Origin: a bacterium
GTDB taxonomy: Bacteria; Bacillota; Clostridia; Lachnospirales; Lachnospiraceae
Direction of reading: 5' to 3'
Length of the DNA: 64,000 nt
NCBI GenBank assembly: GCA_030539495.1
Contig: JAUNRX010000001.1
Span: 62,001-126,000, forward strand
The position numbers and the translations under genes were made by a program. Below the pieces are notes generated by a model, which saw only the letters and a program-made list of their open reading frames with translations, was not told where the DNA came from and did not search any database. Below are positions 1 through 8,822 of this stretch, in pieces (position 1 is the stretch's first letter; the number at the start of each line of letters is the position of its first letter).

Positions 1-2310
1 AATACTTTGAAAAATGGAAATCTAAAATTTGCATCAAAATATAATATGGACGGAGTTCAGTTATTCCCAACGGATTATAAGGATCAGCAGGAAGCATATC
101 GTTTAAATGGAATTATTGAGGGGTACAATGGATATAAGTTCCCATTAAAGAAATCAGATAATGGCTATTATGAATTTAATAGCAGCTCTAGTAAATATAA
201 TGGCTCGTTCAGATATAGTGGGCAAACCGTATATAAGGACCAGCTGTTAGAGGGAAGCACGAATACGCTTAAACTTTTAGATAGTTCTGCCAATGCAGGA
301 TCAGGCGGATTTTGGTTACTTAATAAGATGGGACAGAGCCAGAGGAATGAGGATGTTCAATTTACAGGAAAGAATAAGGGAAACACTTGGTATTATGGAG
401 CTAAATTTGCAACACAATTTAAATTGCCAGAGGGACAGAAAATCGTAAAAGAAAATGGTCAAGAAGAAGATATTATATTTGATTTTGTAGGCGATGATGA
501 TGTCTGGGTGTATTTAGGAAGTAATGAGAGCGAAGACCAGAGTATGAAGCTGTCCATGGATTTAGGTGGCATTCATGGTCCAATGCATGGAACTATTAAC
601 TTTACAACCGGCTTAATTACTTATGATAATGTAAGATATGATGGAGTAAATAATATAAATAATGGTAAGCGTTATTGGTATTTATATAGTAAGAATGAGT
701 ATAATAAGCAGTCACAGCAGTTTAGAGGTACTTATAAGATTAGTAAATTTGTAGGATTAGATAGAAGGGATGATTCGGAATATTCCTTTAAGATGTTTTA
801 TTTGGAACGTGGTGGTCATAAATCGACTTGTAGTATGAGAATGAATTTTCAAATTATGCCATCTAAGACCATAAGCATTAAGAAGGAGGTTGGTGGATAT
901 TATAATCCAGCTAAGCTGTATACATTCCAGTTATTAGATAAGAACGGAAAGAAGCTTGGGGAGGACTTAAACTTACCTGCCAATGTAGAAGGAACATTTA
1001 AAGATGCAAATGGAGTTGATATCTATGTTGAGACAGGCACGAAGTATTCGGTAAGAGAAGTATTTGCTTCGAAACAGAAGGCAGATAATTGGAAGACCAC
1101 GTTAATCAAAGTAAACGGAAAAAATACGGAGATTGGATTACCTTCTAATGATAAGTATAAAGTAACGAATCAGTTAACTGCCATTAGAGGGCAAAATCAA
1201 TTAGTATTTAAAAATGAGTACTGTGGAAAATTATATCCAGTATCCGTAGAAAAGGTAATCCGTGGATTAACAAATGATCAGTTAAATAAAAGTTTTACCT
1301 TTAAGCTATTGAATTCGTATGGGAAACAGATAGGAAAGACGCTGACACTAGATGCTTCTAATTCATATAAAGGCACATTTGATGTTAAATTGCCTCCAGA
1401 TACGACGTGTTTTGTTCAAGAAATATTTAAGAATCAGACAGAGGCAAGTAAATGGATTACTAGCTGGGGAAAGGTCGGCAGTACAAATCCATTAAAGGTA
1501 ACTATGCTTACGATAAATCCAAATTCAAATAATAAGGTAGTGTGTACGAATACATCTAAGGCGAAACAGGTTACAGTCAGTAAGACAGTGGAGAATATTT
1601 GGTCCATGCTGCCTGGGCAGAAATATACATTTGAATTATATATCGATGGAAACAAAGAGCCAGTAGAGACACTTACTTTAGAAAATGGACAGACTGGAAT
1701 CTTTAAATGGCTGATTTGGCCAGGGGAGCAGTATTACATAAAAGAGACTTCCAGCCATTCAAGTGACTATAGTGTATCCTATACAGCTGGAAATGATGTT
1801 GTTACCAGTATGGATGGGAAGACACGGAAATTAAGTATTGATACTACTACGAATGTTAAGTTTACCAATACGTACAATCTAGGAAGCATTACGGTAGAAA
1901 AGAGATTGGTTGCAAGTAAGGAATCTGACAACTTGAAGAAAGATAATACAGATCAATCATTTATATTTGTATTAAATGGGACAACAAATCAGGGAAAGCA
2001 GATTACATTAACGAAGCAAGTCACTATGCCTAAAGGTGATGCAAAAAAGAGTGTTACCTTTGAGAATGTACCACTTGGTATTTACACAGTAAAAGAATTA
2101 TCCAATGAAGTTTACACAGAAAAGGAAACCATTATATCAGATGAGAATAAGACGAATGATGGAAAGATTGTACTGACAGGTACAAATAAGGATGCAACAG
2201 TAACAATCTCTAATTATAGAACAGATACAGGCCATTTTGTTGATCATGATCTTGCAGAAAATATAGGTCGTTTTGTAGAGAAATATACATTTATAAAAGA
2301 AGAGAAATAG
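1..2310 (+). CDS. Fibro-slime / SpaA-repeat surface adhesin, 5' end outside window
   Basis: The reading frame is open from base 1, so the N-terminus (signal peptide expected) lies outside the window; at least 769 residues remain. Residues about 120-285 resemble the fibro-slime domain, with the motif DDDVWVYLG followed by LDLGG-like and HG-rich segments. From about residue 288 there are four repeats of roughly 110 residues, each opening with a strand such as ISIKK, VSVEK, VTVSK or ITVEK and closing with a strand carrying Glu (VREV, VQEI, IKET, VKEL). This is the pattern of SpaA/Cna-B-like beta-sandwiches that form Lys-Asn isopeptide bonds with a catalytic Glu. No LPXTG motif or C-terminal membrane helix is present, so the protein is probably secreted or held by other means. 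It lies 21 bp before a SipW-type signal peptidase, which suggests one operon for an extracellular fibre or matrix. Domain assignment is by motif only. Confidence 0.75.
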   Translation, partial: NTLKNGNLKFASKYNMDGVQLFPTDYKDQQEAYRLNGIIEGYNGYKFPLKKSDNGYYEFNSSSSKYNGSFRYSGQTVYKDQLLEGSTNTLKLLDSSANAGSGGFWLLNKMGQSQRNEDVQFTGKNKGNTWYYGAKFATQFKLPEGQKIVKENGQEEDIIFDFVGDDDVWVYLGSNESEDQSMKLSMDLGGIHGPMHGTINFTTGLITYDNVRYDGVNNINNGKRYWYLYSKNEYNKQSQQFRGTYKISKFVGLDRRDDSEYSFKMFYLERGGHKSTCSMRMNFQIMPSKTISIKKEVGGYYNPAKLYTFQLLDKNGKKLGEDLNLPANVEGTFKDANGVDIYVETGTKYSVREVFASKQKADNWKTTLIKVNGKNTEIGLPSNDKYKVTNQLTAIRGQNQLVFKNEYCGKLYPVSVEKVIRGLTNDQLNKSFTFKLLNSYGKQIGKTLTLDASNSYKGTFDVKLPPDTTCFVQEIFKNQTEASKWITSWGKVGSTNPLKVTMLTINPNSNNKVVCTNTSKAKQVTVSKTVENIWSMLPGQKYTFELYIDGNKEPVETLTLENGQTGIFKWLIWPGEQYYIKETSSHSSDYSVSYTAGNDVVTSMDGKTRKLSIDTTTNVKFTNTYNLGSITVEKRLVASKESDNLKKDNTDQSFIFVLNGTTNQGKQITLTKQVTMPKGDAKKSVTFENVPLGIYTVKELSNEVYTEKETIISDENKTNDGKIVLTGTNKDATVTISNYRTDTGHFVDHDLAENIGRFVEKYTFIKEEK

Positions 2311-2331
2311 GTTACATTTGGAGGAATATCT

Positions 2332-2856
2332 ATGTATAAAATAGTAGACCGTATTGCAAATATTGTAATGACTCTAGTTTTAATAATTGCAATTGCGCTG
2401 ATTGGAATATTGTTAGTACCAAAAGCATTTCATTATAACGTCTATGCTGTCCTTAGTGGCAGCATGGAACCTTATTATCACGTAGGAAGTATTGTATACA
2501 TAAAGAAAACTCCACCAGAGGATATTAGCATAAATAATCCGATTGCATATCATTTTGAAAACGATAAAATCGTCACCCATAGAGTTGTGGCCATTGATAA
2601 AGAAAAAGAGCTTATAACTACAAAAGGGGATGCAAACGATACAAATGATGTAAAGCCAGTGGCCTATAGTCAGGTAATTGGAGTTGGAAAAGCTACAATT
2701 CCTTATATAGGCTATATTTCCATGAATATTAAAACAAAAAAGGGTATCTTCATATGTGCAGCAATTTTAATTTCACTAGTTGTATTAGAGCTATTGGTGG
2801 AGATATTAAAACCAACTGAGAAAAAAGGAAGTATTCGGATTCATTCGGAAGAATAA
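2332..2856 (+). CDS. sipW: SipW-type signal peptidase I
   Basis: Membrane signal peptidase of 174 residues, of the archaeal/ER-like (S26B) type. There is an N-terminal helix (about residues 10-32), the catalytic serine in SGSMEP (about residue 45), and the THRVV motif (about residue 86), where His stands in place of the Lys used by ordinary bacterial type I enzymes. GDANDTND follows as the third conserved box, and a second helix lies near the C-terminus (about residues 136-158). The family processes TasA/CalY-type matrix proteins in Bacillus, and the next two genes encode proteins with matching signal peptides. That makes it the dedicated peptidase of this locus. A GGAGG ribosome site precedes the ATG. 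Confidence 0.9.
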   Translation: MYKIVDRIANIVMTLVLIIAIALIGILLVPKAFHYNVYAVLSGSMEPYYHVGSIVYIKKTPPEDISINNPIAYHFENDKIVTHRVVAIDKEKELITTKGDANDTNDVKPVAYSQVIGVGKATIPYIGYISMNIKTKKGIFICAAILISLVVLELLVEILKPTEKKGSIRIHSEE

Positions 2857-2870
2857 AAGAGAGTGGCAAT

Positions 2871-2883
2871 TAGAAGGGGGGGG
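2871..2883 (+). promoter_or_regulatory. Poly-G Shine-Dalgarno of the first TasA-like gene
   Basis: Eight consecutive G residues (2876-2883) form the ribosome-binding site just before the TTG start at 2889. Homopolymeric G tracts can gain or lose bases by slippage, which here would alter the length and spacing of the site. Confidence 0.5.
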
Positions 2884-2888
2884 ATACA

Positions 2889-3446
2889 TTGAAACGAAAA
2901 TACTTTATGGCGATTGGTATTGTTTTAGTACTTAGTTTCTCAACAGTAGTAGTAGCATATTCATCTGGTTTTTTCACATCCTCTGCAAAAATAGCAAATA
3001 AGGTGCAGGTGGGTGAGGTAAATGTGAAGGTAAAAGAAGAAATCGATCGTTGGAAAAAGGATGTAGGAATTAATATTCCTAAGGGAACAAGTAATTGTTG
3101 GGTAAGAGTTTATATTAGTGATCCCACTAGTTTAGATGGAAGCAAGATATACAAGCGAAACCAGTATGAGGATAAAAGCTATTATGAAGGAAAAGAATTT
3201 TCAGAGTGTTGGAAGACTTATGGTGATGGATATTACTATTTTTACAGAGAAATAAAGAAAAATGAAAAGGAGGATCAGGTTTTAAATTTATATAAGACAA
3301 TAGAAATGAATTCAGAGTTCATTCAGTTGCAAAAGAAGAATGAGGCTTTAAAAGATGGAAGCTATGATTTAATCATTTATGCAGAAACTGTTCAATCAGA
3401 TGGTGAGAGTTCGCCGCCAGAGGCATTTGCCAAGTTGAAGAAGTAA
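2889..3446 (+). CDS. SipW-dependent TasA-like secreted protein, minor subunit candidate
   Basis: Protein of 185 residues starting at TTG. It opens with a basic N-terminus and a hydrophobic helix (about residues 7-25). The segment GFFTSSAKIANKVQVG resembles the AFFTDT...N...VG pattern around SipW cleavage sites in TasA/CalY proteins. The mature part is rich in charged and aromatic residues, with a beta-rich centre, and has no membrane anchor. It sits between the signal peptidase and a second, more typical TasA-like gene, 24 bp upstream of the latter. By analogy with TapA/TasA it may be an accessory or nucleating subunit; that role is inference from order and signal type. Confidence 0.6.
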   Translation: MKRKYFMAIGIVLVLSFSTVVVAYSSGFFTSSAKIANKVQVGEVNVKVKEEIDRWKKDVGINIPKGTSNCWVRVYISDPTSLDGSKIYKRNQYEDKSYYEGKEFSECWKTYGDGYYYFYREIKKNEKEDQVLNLYKTIEMNSEFIQLQKKNEALKDGSYDLIIYAETVQSDGESSPPEAFAKLKK

Positions 3447-3470
3447 CATTTATAGGAGGGATTATTTCTT

Positions 3471-4166
3471 ATGAGAAGAAAGGTTACACTTATTTCTACA
3501 GCGGTAGCATTAGTTGGAGTTATTGTAGTCTCTGGTACATTAGCATTTTTTACAGATACTGCTACAGTAAACAATGTTGTTACAACTGGTAATGTAAAAA
3601 TTAAGATGGATGAGCAAAAAATAAAACTAGATACAGACAATAAGCAAATGGAAGCAGTTGTGGATGGAGATGAAGACAGGACCGAAGATGGACAGAGTTA
3701 TGACGCAATGCCAGGTACGGAACTGTATAAAGATCCTGTTATCACAAATACAGGGAAGGATAGTGCGTGGTTAAAGGTTAAAATTGAGGTTAAGAGTGAG
3801 GATGGGTTAAAGTTTCAAACAGAAGATGCTTCAGAAACAACTTCTGATATTGTTTGGAAACAGATTAAAGAGTTGTTAAATGGAAAAGATGGTGAGGGAC
3901 AAGACGCTCAATATATTTGGGCTCATGATGGGACTGGTAATTTAATCATTGATCAGGATGGATACATATTCCTTAATAAGGTATTTGCTCCAAATGATCG
4001 GGTCCCAGTGTTTAAATATGACTATAACAATTTCTTTGATTATGTAAATACTACTTATGGAGATGTAAATTTGGCACAGAATGCTAGCTTTGATATAAAT
4101 GTTTTCGCACAAGCAGCTCAGTCTGAAAACAATGGTGCAAGTGCGCAAGATGCATCATTTAATTAA
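3471..4166 (+). CDS. TasA/camelysin-family protein, probable major fibre subunit
   Basis: Protein of 231 residues with the hallmark SipW-type signal: a hydrophobic segment (about residues 5-24) ending in GTLAFFTDTATVNN, followed by VTTGNVKIKM. The acidic, beta-rich remainder contains SAWLKVKIEV, similar to the strand found in TasA/camelysin proteins. Family members form amyloid-like matrix fibres in Bacillus. A GGAGGG site precedes the ATG. Its place directly downstream of a SipW peptidase and a related protein supports a fibre-forming role. Confidence 0.75.
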   Translation: MRRKVTLISTAVALVGVIVVSGTLAFFTDTATVNNVVTTGNVKIKMDEQKIKLDTDNKQMEAVVDGDEDRTEDGQSYDAMPGTELYKDPVITNTGKDSAWLKVKIEVKSEDGLKFQTEDASETTSDIVWKQIKELLNGKDGEGQDAQYIWAHDGTGNLIIDQDGYIFLNKVFAPNDRVPVFKYDYNNFFDYVNTTYGDVNLAQNASFDINVFAQAAQSENNGASAQDASFN

Positions 4167-4250
4167 ATTGTTAGGAATACGTTGTATATAAATAAGGTAA
4201 GTGTGCAATAATGACCAACGCTTTATTGCCACAAGAGGGGAGTAAAGCAA

Positions 4251-5096
4251 TTGAATATTTCAAAAACAAAGTATATATTTGCTTCTTTACTGGCAGCGTT
4301 AAGTTTACTAACACCTACCAGTGTGATATACGCAGATAGTAATAATAGTCTGACGTATAAGGGAGATACGAATAAATTGATTGTCAAAGAGGACAATGAT
4401 TATTTCGATTCCATGAAAGAGATGTTGCCTGGAGGTAAAGCAAATGAAACATTTAGTATCACCAATAATAGTGATGCTACTGTAACCTATTATATTTATG
4501 CTGAAGTTCCAAATAAGCTTGAAGAGGTTAGGAATGGAAAGAGCTTAAAGCCAGATTTAATAGATAAAGCGCAGTTGAAGTTAACTGTGGATGGAGAGAG
4601 TAAACCATTTTATGAAGGAGCTGTTGCAGGTAATCATTCATCTAATGAGGATGCACGTTATCTTACAATGGAAAAGGATGATCATAATATTTATGGTATC
4701 AAGCTATGCACTCTAGATGCTGGTAAAGATACATCTGTTAATATAGAAGTATCATTACCATCCGACCTTGATAATAGTTATATGGATTCGTATGGGCAGG
4801 TAGACTGGAAGTTCTGTTGTGAAGTAATAGAGACTTCAGTAACGCCAACTCCAGTAACAACACCTCCAGTAACACAAAAACCATCTGAATCAGCTAAACC
4901 ATCTACCGATGTGACACCTGCACCAACTACAAAGCCTGCTGGAGTTATTATTCCTGGTGATGTCACACCACCTGATGATCTTCCAAAGACCGGTATTACA
5001 TCACAGAATATGATTCAAATTCTTGGACTATTTGGAATTGTCGCAGTAGGATTAGTTAGCATGGATGTAATTAAACGCAGAAAAAATAATAGATAA
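4251..5096 (+). CDS. LPKTG-anchored surface protein
   Basis: Sortase substrate of 281 residues starting at TTG behind a GAGGGG site. Visible parts are a signal peptide (about residues 1-28, ending VIYADS), a globular beta-rich domain (about 30-195), a Thr/Pro-rich spacer of TPTP and KPS units (about 198-245), the sorting motif LPKTG (about 247-251), a hydrophobic helix and the tail KRRKNNR. It should be covalently attached to peptidoglycan. Co-location with the TasA-like genes suggests it anchors or accompanies their fibres, but the 84-bp gap leaves room for a separate promoter. No sortase gene is in the window. Confidence 0.85.
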   Translation: MNISKTKYIFASLLAALSLLTPTSVIYADSNNSLTYKGDTNKLIVKEDNDYFDSMKEMLPGGKANETFSITNNSDATVTYYIYAEVPNKLEEVRNGKSLKPDLIDKAQLKLTVDGESKPFYEGAVAGNHSSNEDARYLTMEKDDHNIYGIKLCTLDAGKDTSVNIEVSLPSDLDNSYMDSYGQVDWKFCCEVIETSVTPTPVTTPPVTQKPSESAKPSTDVTPAPTTKPAGVIIPGDVTPPDDLPKTGITSQNMIQILGLFGIVAVGLVSMDVIKRRKNNR

Positions 5097-5189
5097 ATAA
5101 GTTTCGTATATCACCAAGACCATACATTGTATAGTCAAAGTATAATCCCCATATAAAATGGTAATACTTTAGGCAAAACAATTTAGGCG

Positions 5190-5330
5190 GTGATAGATAT
5201 CGTAGAGGCATATGTAAGTCTTATACTAAAAGGAATACGTTGTTATAAAGAAGTACCAGTGGAAGTAAAAGGACAAGTAAAACAAATGCTAATTGGATTA
5301 GGTCGAGAAGACTTACTCTATGTAGAATAA
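5190..5330 (+). CDS. Small CD1375-like protein
   Basis: A short open frame ends at the TAA at 5328, directly before a terminator. The conventional start is GTG at 5190, giving 46 residues, but this GTG overlaps its own Shine-Dalgarno AGGCGGTGAT. The better-spaced start is ATC at 5199, giving a protein that begins (I)VEAYVSLILKGIRCYKEVP. The pattern VYVSLI.KG....EVP....QV..ML resembles small CD1375-family proteins of Clostridia, whose function is unknown. The frame is isolated between the sortase substrate and a convergent metal-efflux operon. Confidence 0.5.
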   Translation: MIDIVEAYVSLILKGIRCYKEVPVEVKGQVKQMLIGLGREDLLYVE

Positions 5331-5373
5331 AAAAGGGTAGTGACACAATGAAATTCTGTGTCACTACCCTTTT
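5331..5373. terminator. Bidirectional intrinsic terminator
   Basis: A 17-bp perfect stem (5331-5347 with 5357-5373) begins with AAAAGGG and ends with CCCTTTT. It can end transcripts of the small + strand ORF and of the convergent metal ATPase. Confidence 0.9.
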
Positions 5374-5382
5374 ATATTTATA

Positions 5383-7761
5383 TTAATCTACATCATTTAA
5401 AGCACGAATGGAATTCATAATTGCAATTAGGCTGACACCAACATCTGCGAAGATTGCAAGCCACATGGAACCAAAGCCTAAGGCTAATAAAAGTAATACT
5501 AGTACCTTTATTCCAAGAGAGAACACAATGTTTGTTGTTACGATTCTCTTTGTATGTTTTGCGATTGCAATTGCTTTTGCAATTTTTCCAGGTTCATCTG
5601 TCATAAGAACGATATCTGCAGCTTCGATTGCAGCATCACTGCCGACACCACCCATTGCCATTCCGATATCAGCTCTTGCGATAACAGGAGCATCATTAAT
5701 ACCATCTCCAACAAAGGCTGTACTTTCCTTTTCAGATTGAGTATTCATTACTTCTTCTAGCTTTGTTACTTTATCTGTTGGAAGTAGTTCGGAATATACG
5801 GTATCAATTCCTAAGCTGTTTGCTACCTTATCAGCAACTATTTTTGTATCGCCTGTTAATAATACCGTTTGAATGCCATGTTTCTTAAGTGCTCTGATGG
5901 TTGCTTTTGCATCTTCTTTGATTTCATCAGAAATAACAAGGTAACCAATACAGTCTGTTCCTTTTGCAAGATAAGCAATGGTTCCGATTGTATCGATAGA
6001 TATTGGAATATTGGAAGCATTTAGGGTTTCCATATAACGTTTGTTACCAAGAGAATAGGTAATCCCATCAATATTTGCTTGCACACCATGACCAGAGAGT
6101 TCTTTGTAATCTGAAAGTTTTTTTATATCAATTGGCATTTCAGAATACTGTTTATAAGCAGTTAAGATAGAAGTAGCGATTGGATGAGTTGAGAAGCTTT
6201 CTAATAAGGCAGCAGTCTCTAGGATTTCCTGTTCTGTTACATTGGAAACAGCCTTAATTTCTTTTACTGCAAAGCATCCTTTTGTAAGGGTACCTGTTTT
6301 ATCAAATACAACGGTCTTTAGTGTAGTAAGGCCTTCTAAGTAGTTGCTTCCTTTTACGATAATACCGTTTTTAGAAGCAGCGCCAATACCGCCAAAGAAA
6401 CCAAGTGGAACGGAGATTACTAAGGCACATGGACAGGATACAACTAGGAAACTACACGCTGTGTAAATCCATTTTTGGAAATCATAGCTGCCAGTAACAA
6501 TTGGTGGGACGATAATTAATAATACCGCTAAAAGTACTACGATTGGAGTATAAATACGTGCAAATTTTGTAATAAAGTTTTCAGTAACTGACTTACGATT
6601 GCTTGCATTTTCTACAAGATCAAGAACTTTAGCAACGGTAGATTCGGTATATGGTTTTGTTACTTTGATTTTTAATGTTTGTTCTCCATTGATGCATCCA
6701 CTAAGGACATCATCTCCAACAGAAGCTTTTCTTGGAACGCTTTCCCCTGTTAAGGAGGAGGTATCTAAGAAAGAAGTTCCTTCTACAACGATGCCATCAA
6801 GTGCGATCTTTTCACTAGGTTTTACTACGAGTAGATCGTTAACCTGTACTTGTTCAGGAGCTACTTGTTTTAGTCCTTCGAATGTTTCGATTGTTGCAAA
6901 TAAAGATTTTAAGTTCATAGCATCTGTTAAATGACGTCTTGAGTTATCAACCGCTAAATCCTGAAGTAATTCACCAATTTGGAATAATAATAATACGGCA
7001 ATTGCTTCAGTATATTCACCTACATATAAGGCACCGATGGTAGCTACAATCATTAGGAAGTTTTCGTCAAACACAGATCCATGCCTAATACTGTTAAAAC
7101 TATTTAGAAGTACTTCATGACCTAGGACAATATAGCCAGCTAAGATTAATAGGATTTTAGCAACTGGCTGGTCAACAAGGTAAATACCAATAAGACTGAT
7201 GCCAATTCCAACAATCCATGGAATCGCTGTTTTTACAATTCCTTTTATGGAGTGATCTTCGCTTCCGTGTTCGTGTGTATGTTCATGAGTATGAGTATGT
7301 TTATGCATAGCAGCTGTATCGACTACACTACATGCAACTTCTTCTTCTGTAGTAATTGAGGAGGAGCAGCAACATCCACAACCACAAGTTTCTTCATGAG
7401 AGGAGTGTTGGTCTTCGCATTCGCAGCCATAAGCTTCTTCATGGGAAGAGTGCTGGTCTTCACAACCACAACCGCAGGCTTCTTCTTGAGAAGGAGCAGT
7501 CACAGCACTTGTAGTTTGACTGTTTATAGCAAGATAAGCTTCTCTTTCATATTTAGTTACATAATTATTCAGCACCTCAAATAAATGTTGCTCGTTATCA
7601 AACTTATTAGGTTCATAAGAAACAAAGACTGTATTATTCATAAAGTTTACAGATGCTGAGGAAATACGGTGATCTTTGTTCATTGCTGTTTCCATTTTGG
7701 CTGCACAATTTGCACAACCTAAGTTTACAATGGTATATTTCTTTTCAAGCTGTTTATTCAT
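5383..7761 (-). CDS. cadA: Zn/Cd/Pb-type P1B ATPase with Cys/His-rich metal-binding repeats
   Basis: Heavy-metal exporter of 792 residues. An HMA domain at the N-terminus carries GCANCAAK (CxxC, about residue 15). Residues about 90-135 hold three near-repeats of SSHEE-x2-GC.CEDQH ending in GCGCCCSS, then a His-rich run (HKHTHTHEHTHEHG, about 150-165). The P-type core follows: TGES (about 335), the intramembrane metal site SCPCAL (about 440), phosphorylation motif DKTGTL (about 485) and the hinge GDGINDAP (about 690). The CPC motif and HMA domain place it in the CadA/ZntA group. It lies 11 bp after an ArsR-type regulator and should be induced by its metal. The extended Cys/His region is unusual and probably buffers or senses metal. 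Confidence 0.92.
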   Translation of the reverse strand: MNKQLEKKYTIVNLGCANCAAKMETAMNKDHRISSASVNFMNNTVFVSYEPNKFDNEQHLFEVLNNYVTKYEREAYLAINSQTTSAVTAPSQEEACGCGCEDQHSSHEEAYGCECEDQHSSHEETCGCGCCCSSSITTEEEVACSVVDTAAMHKHTHTHEHTHEHGSEDHSIKGIVKTAIPWIVGIGISLIGIYLVDQPVAKILLILAGYIVLGHEVLLNSFNSIRHGSVFDENFLMIVATIGALYVGEYTEAIAVLLLFQIGELLQDLAVDNSRRHLTDAMNLKSLFATIETFEGLKQVAPEQVQVNDLLVVKPSEKIALDGIVVEGTSFLDTSSLTGESVPRKASVGDDVLSGCINGEQTLKIKVTKPYTESTVAKVLDLVENASNRKSVTENFITKFARIYTPIVVLLAVLLIIVPPIVTGSYDFQKWIYTACSFLVVSCPCALVISVPLGFFGGIGAASKNGIIVKGSNYLEGLTTLKTVVFDKTGTLTKGCFAVKEIKAVSNVTEQEILETAALLESFSTHPIATSILTAYKQYSEMPIDIKKLSDYKELSGHGVQANIDGITYSLGNKRYMETLNASNIPISIDTIGTIAYLAKGTDCIGYLVISDEIKEDAKATIRALKKHGIQTVLLTGDTKIVADKVANSLGIDTVYSELLPTDKVTKLEEVMNTQSEKESTAFVGDGINDAPVIARADIGMAMGGVGSDAAIEAADIVLMTDEPGKIAKAIAIAKHTKRIVTTNIVFSLGIKVLVLLLLALGFGSMWLAIFADVGVSLIAIMNSIRALNDVD

Positions 7762-7772
7762 TAGATCCCTCC

Positions 7773-8150
7773 TTATTCTATGATATGTGCCAGACCTTGA
7801 TCAAAGATACGTTTTACATGCTCGTCGGCTAAGGAGTAGTAAACGATCTTTCCAACTTTTCTATTGTTTACAAGTTTATTTGTTTTTAGAACACGTAGTT
7901 GATGAGAAATAGCGGATTGAGTCATATTAAGCAATGTTGCAATATCACAAACACACATTTCAGACTCAAATAATGCACATAGGATTTTTATTCTTGTAGA
8001 ATCACCAAATACCTTAAATAATTCTGCTAAATCGTAAAGAGTTTCTTCTTCAGGAAGTTTTGTCTTTACCTCTTTGATGATGTCTTCATGGATGCAAGTG
8101 ATTTCACAGCATTCATTTGCTGCTGCAAGTTCTTCATGGGATTTATGCAT
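7773..8150 (-). CDS. ArsR/SmtB-family metal-responsive repressor (CadC-like)
   Basis: Winged-helix repressor of 125 residues. The helix-turn-helix MTQSAISHQLRVLK is clear, and the alpha-3 metal site ESEMCVCD (about residue 70) resembles the ELCVCD box of CadC/ArsR proteins. N-terminal Cys residues (ECCEITC) and the C-terminal tail may complete the metal site. It is the first gene of the operon with the P1B ATPase, and a palindromic operator overlaps its promoter. The expected ligands are Cd, Pb, Zn or related ions; the exact metal cannot be read from the sequence. Confidence 0.88.
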   Translation of the reverse strand: MHKSHEELAAANECCEITCIHEDIIKEVKTKLPEEETLYDLAELFKVFGDSTRIKILCALFESEMCVCDIATLLNMTQSAISHQLRVLKTNKLVNNRKVGKIVYYSLADEHVKRIFDQGLAHIIE

Positions 8151-8202
8151 ATACTACCTCCTAGATATATATTAGTTTATGTTTTATATTTTAATATGTG
8201 AA

Positions 8203-8250
8203 CATATGAATGATTGTTCATATAATATCGTTAAAAGTATAATATGTCAA
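8203..8250 (-). promoter_or_regulatory. Promoter and operator of the ArsR/P1B-ATPase operon
   Basis: On the minus strand TTGACA (8245-8250) and TATTAT (8222-8227) are 17 bp apart. An inverted repeat, ATATGAA (8204-8210) with TTCATAT (8217-8223), overlaps the end of the -10 box and fits the ArsR-family operator style. Repressor binding there would block polymerase. Confidence 0.75.
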
Positions 8251-8351
8251 TAGAGTAGATGGAAAAATATATTCGATTTTATAGAAATGCTTTAGAGGTG
8301 ATTGACAATTGAAGTGTTTTGATAAATGATAATGACAAGAGGAGGTTTCCT

Positions 8352-8822
8352 ATGGACATAATAACAAGAAATGAGCTAAAAGAACGAGGCGGAATTTATA
8401 TTGAGCAGGTGCTATCTGCATTTAATCAATATGAGTCATGCACATGGACGTTTTCTTTAGATAAGTACACAGACATGTTTGTAAATCTACAAAATCACCA
8501 TATACTATATGTGGATTTTTATTATAGTAAGATCACAGAAGAGAATCGTGTAGTATTTGAGACACATCTAAATAAGGACAAAATGGAGCTTTTAGATCAG
8601 CTTTGTGCGAAGTGCCGAGGCAATGGGAATTTGGAATATGTAATCTTTAAACCTTCCAGAGAAGAGCTAGGATTACTTGTTGAAATCAGTTTTAGGGAAC
8701 TTTTATTTAGTACTTTTTATATCTTGGATTTACCACTTACAATTTGGAGTAACTACGGAGGAGAGTTTGCTGGATTTGCAAAGGAGAAGGAATTGTTAGG
8801 AGGGATAACATGCAATTACTGA
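8352..8822 (+). CDS. Unknown protein upstream of a PII-like gene
   Basis: I do not recognise this protein of 156 residues. The start at 8352 was chosen because GAGGAGG lies just before it; a longer frame upstream has no ribosome site. It has no signal peptide or obvious membrane helix. The middle is acidic with the pair CAKCRGNG (about residues 86-93), and the C-terminal part is aromatic and hydrophobic (FRELLFSTFYILDL). It overlaps the next gene by 13 bp, so the two are translationally linked, which suggests a partner of the PII-like protein. Confidence 0.6.
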   Translation: MDIITRNELKERGGIYIEQVLSAFNQYESCTWTFSLDKYTDMFVNLQNHHILYVDFYYSKITEENRVVFETHLNKDKMELLDQLCAKCRGNGNLEYVIFKPSREELGLLVEISFRELLFSTFYILDLPLTIWSNYGGEFAGFAKEKELLGGITCNY

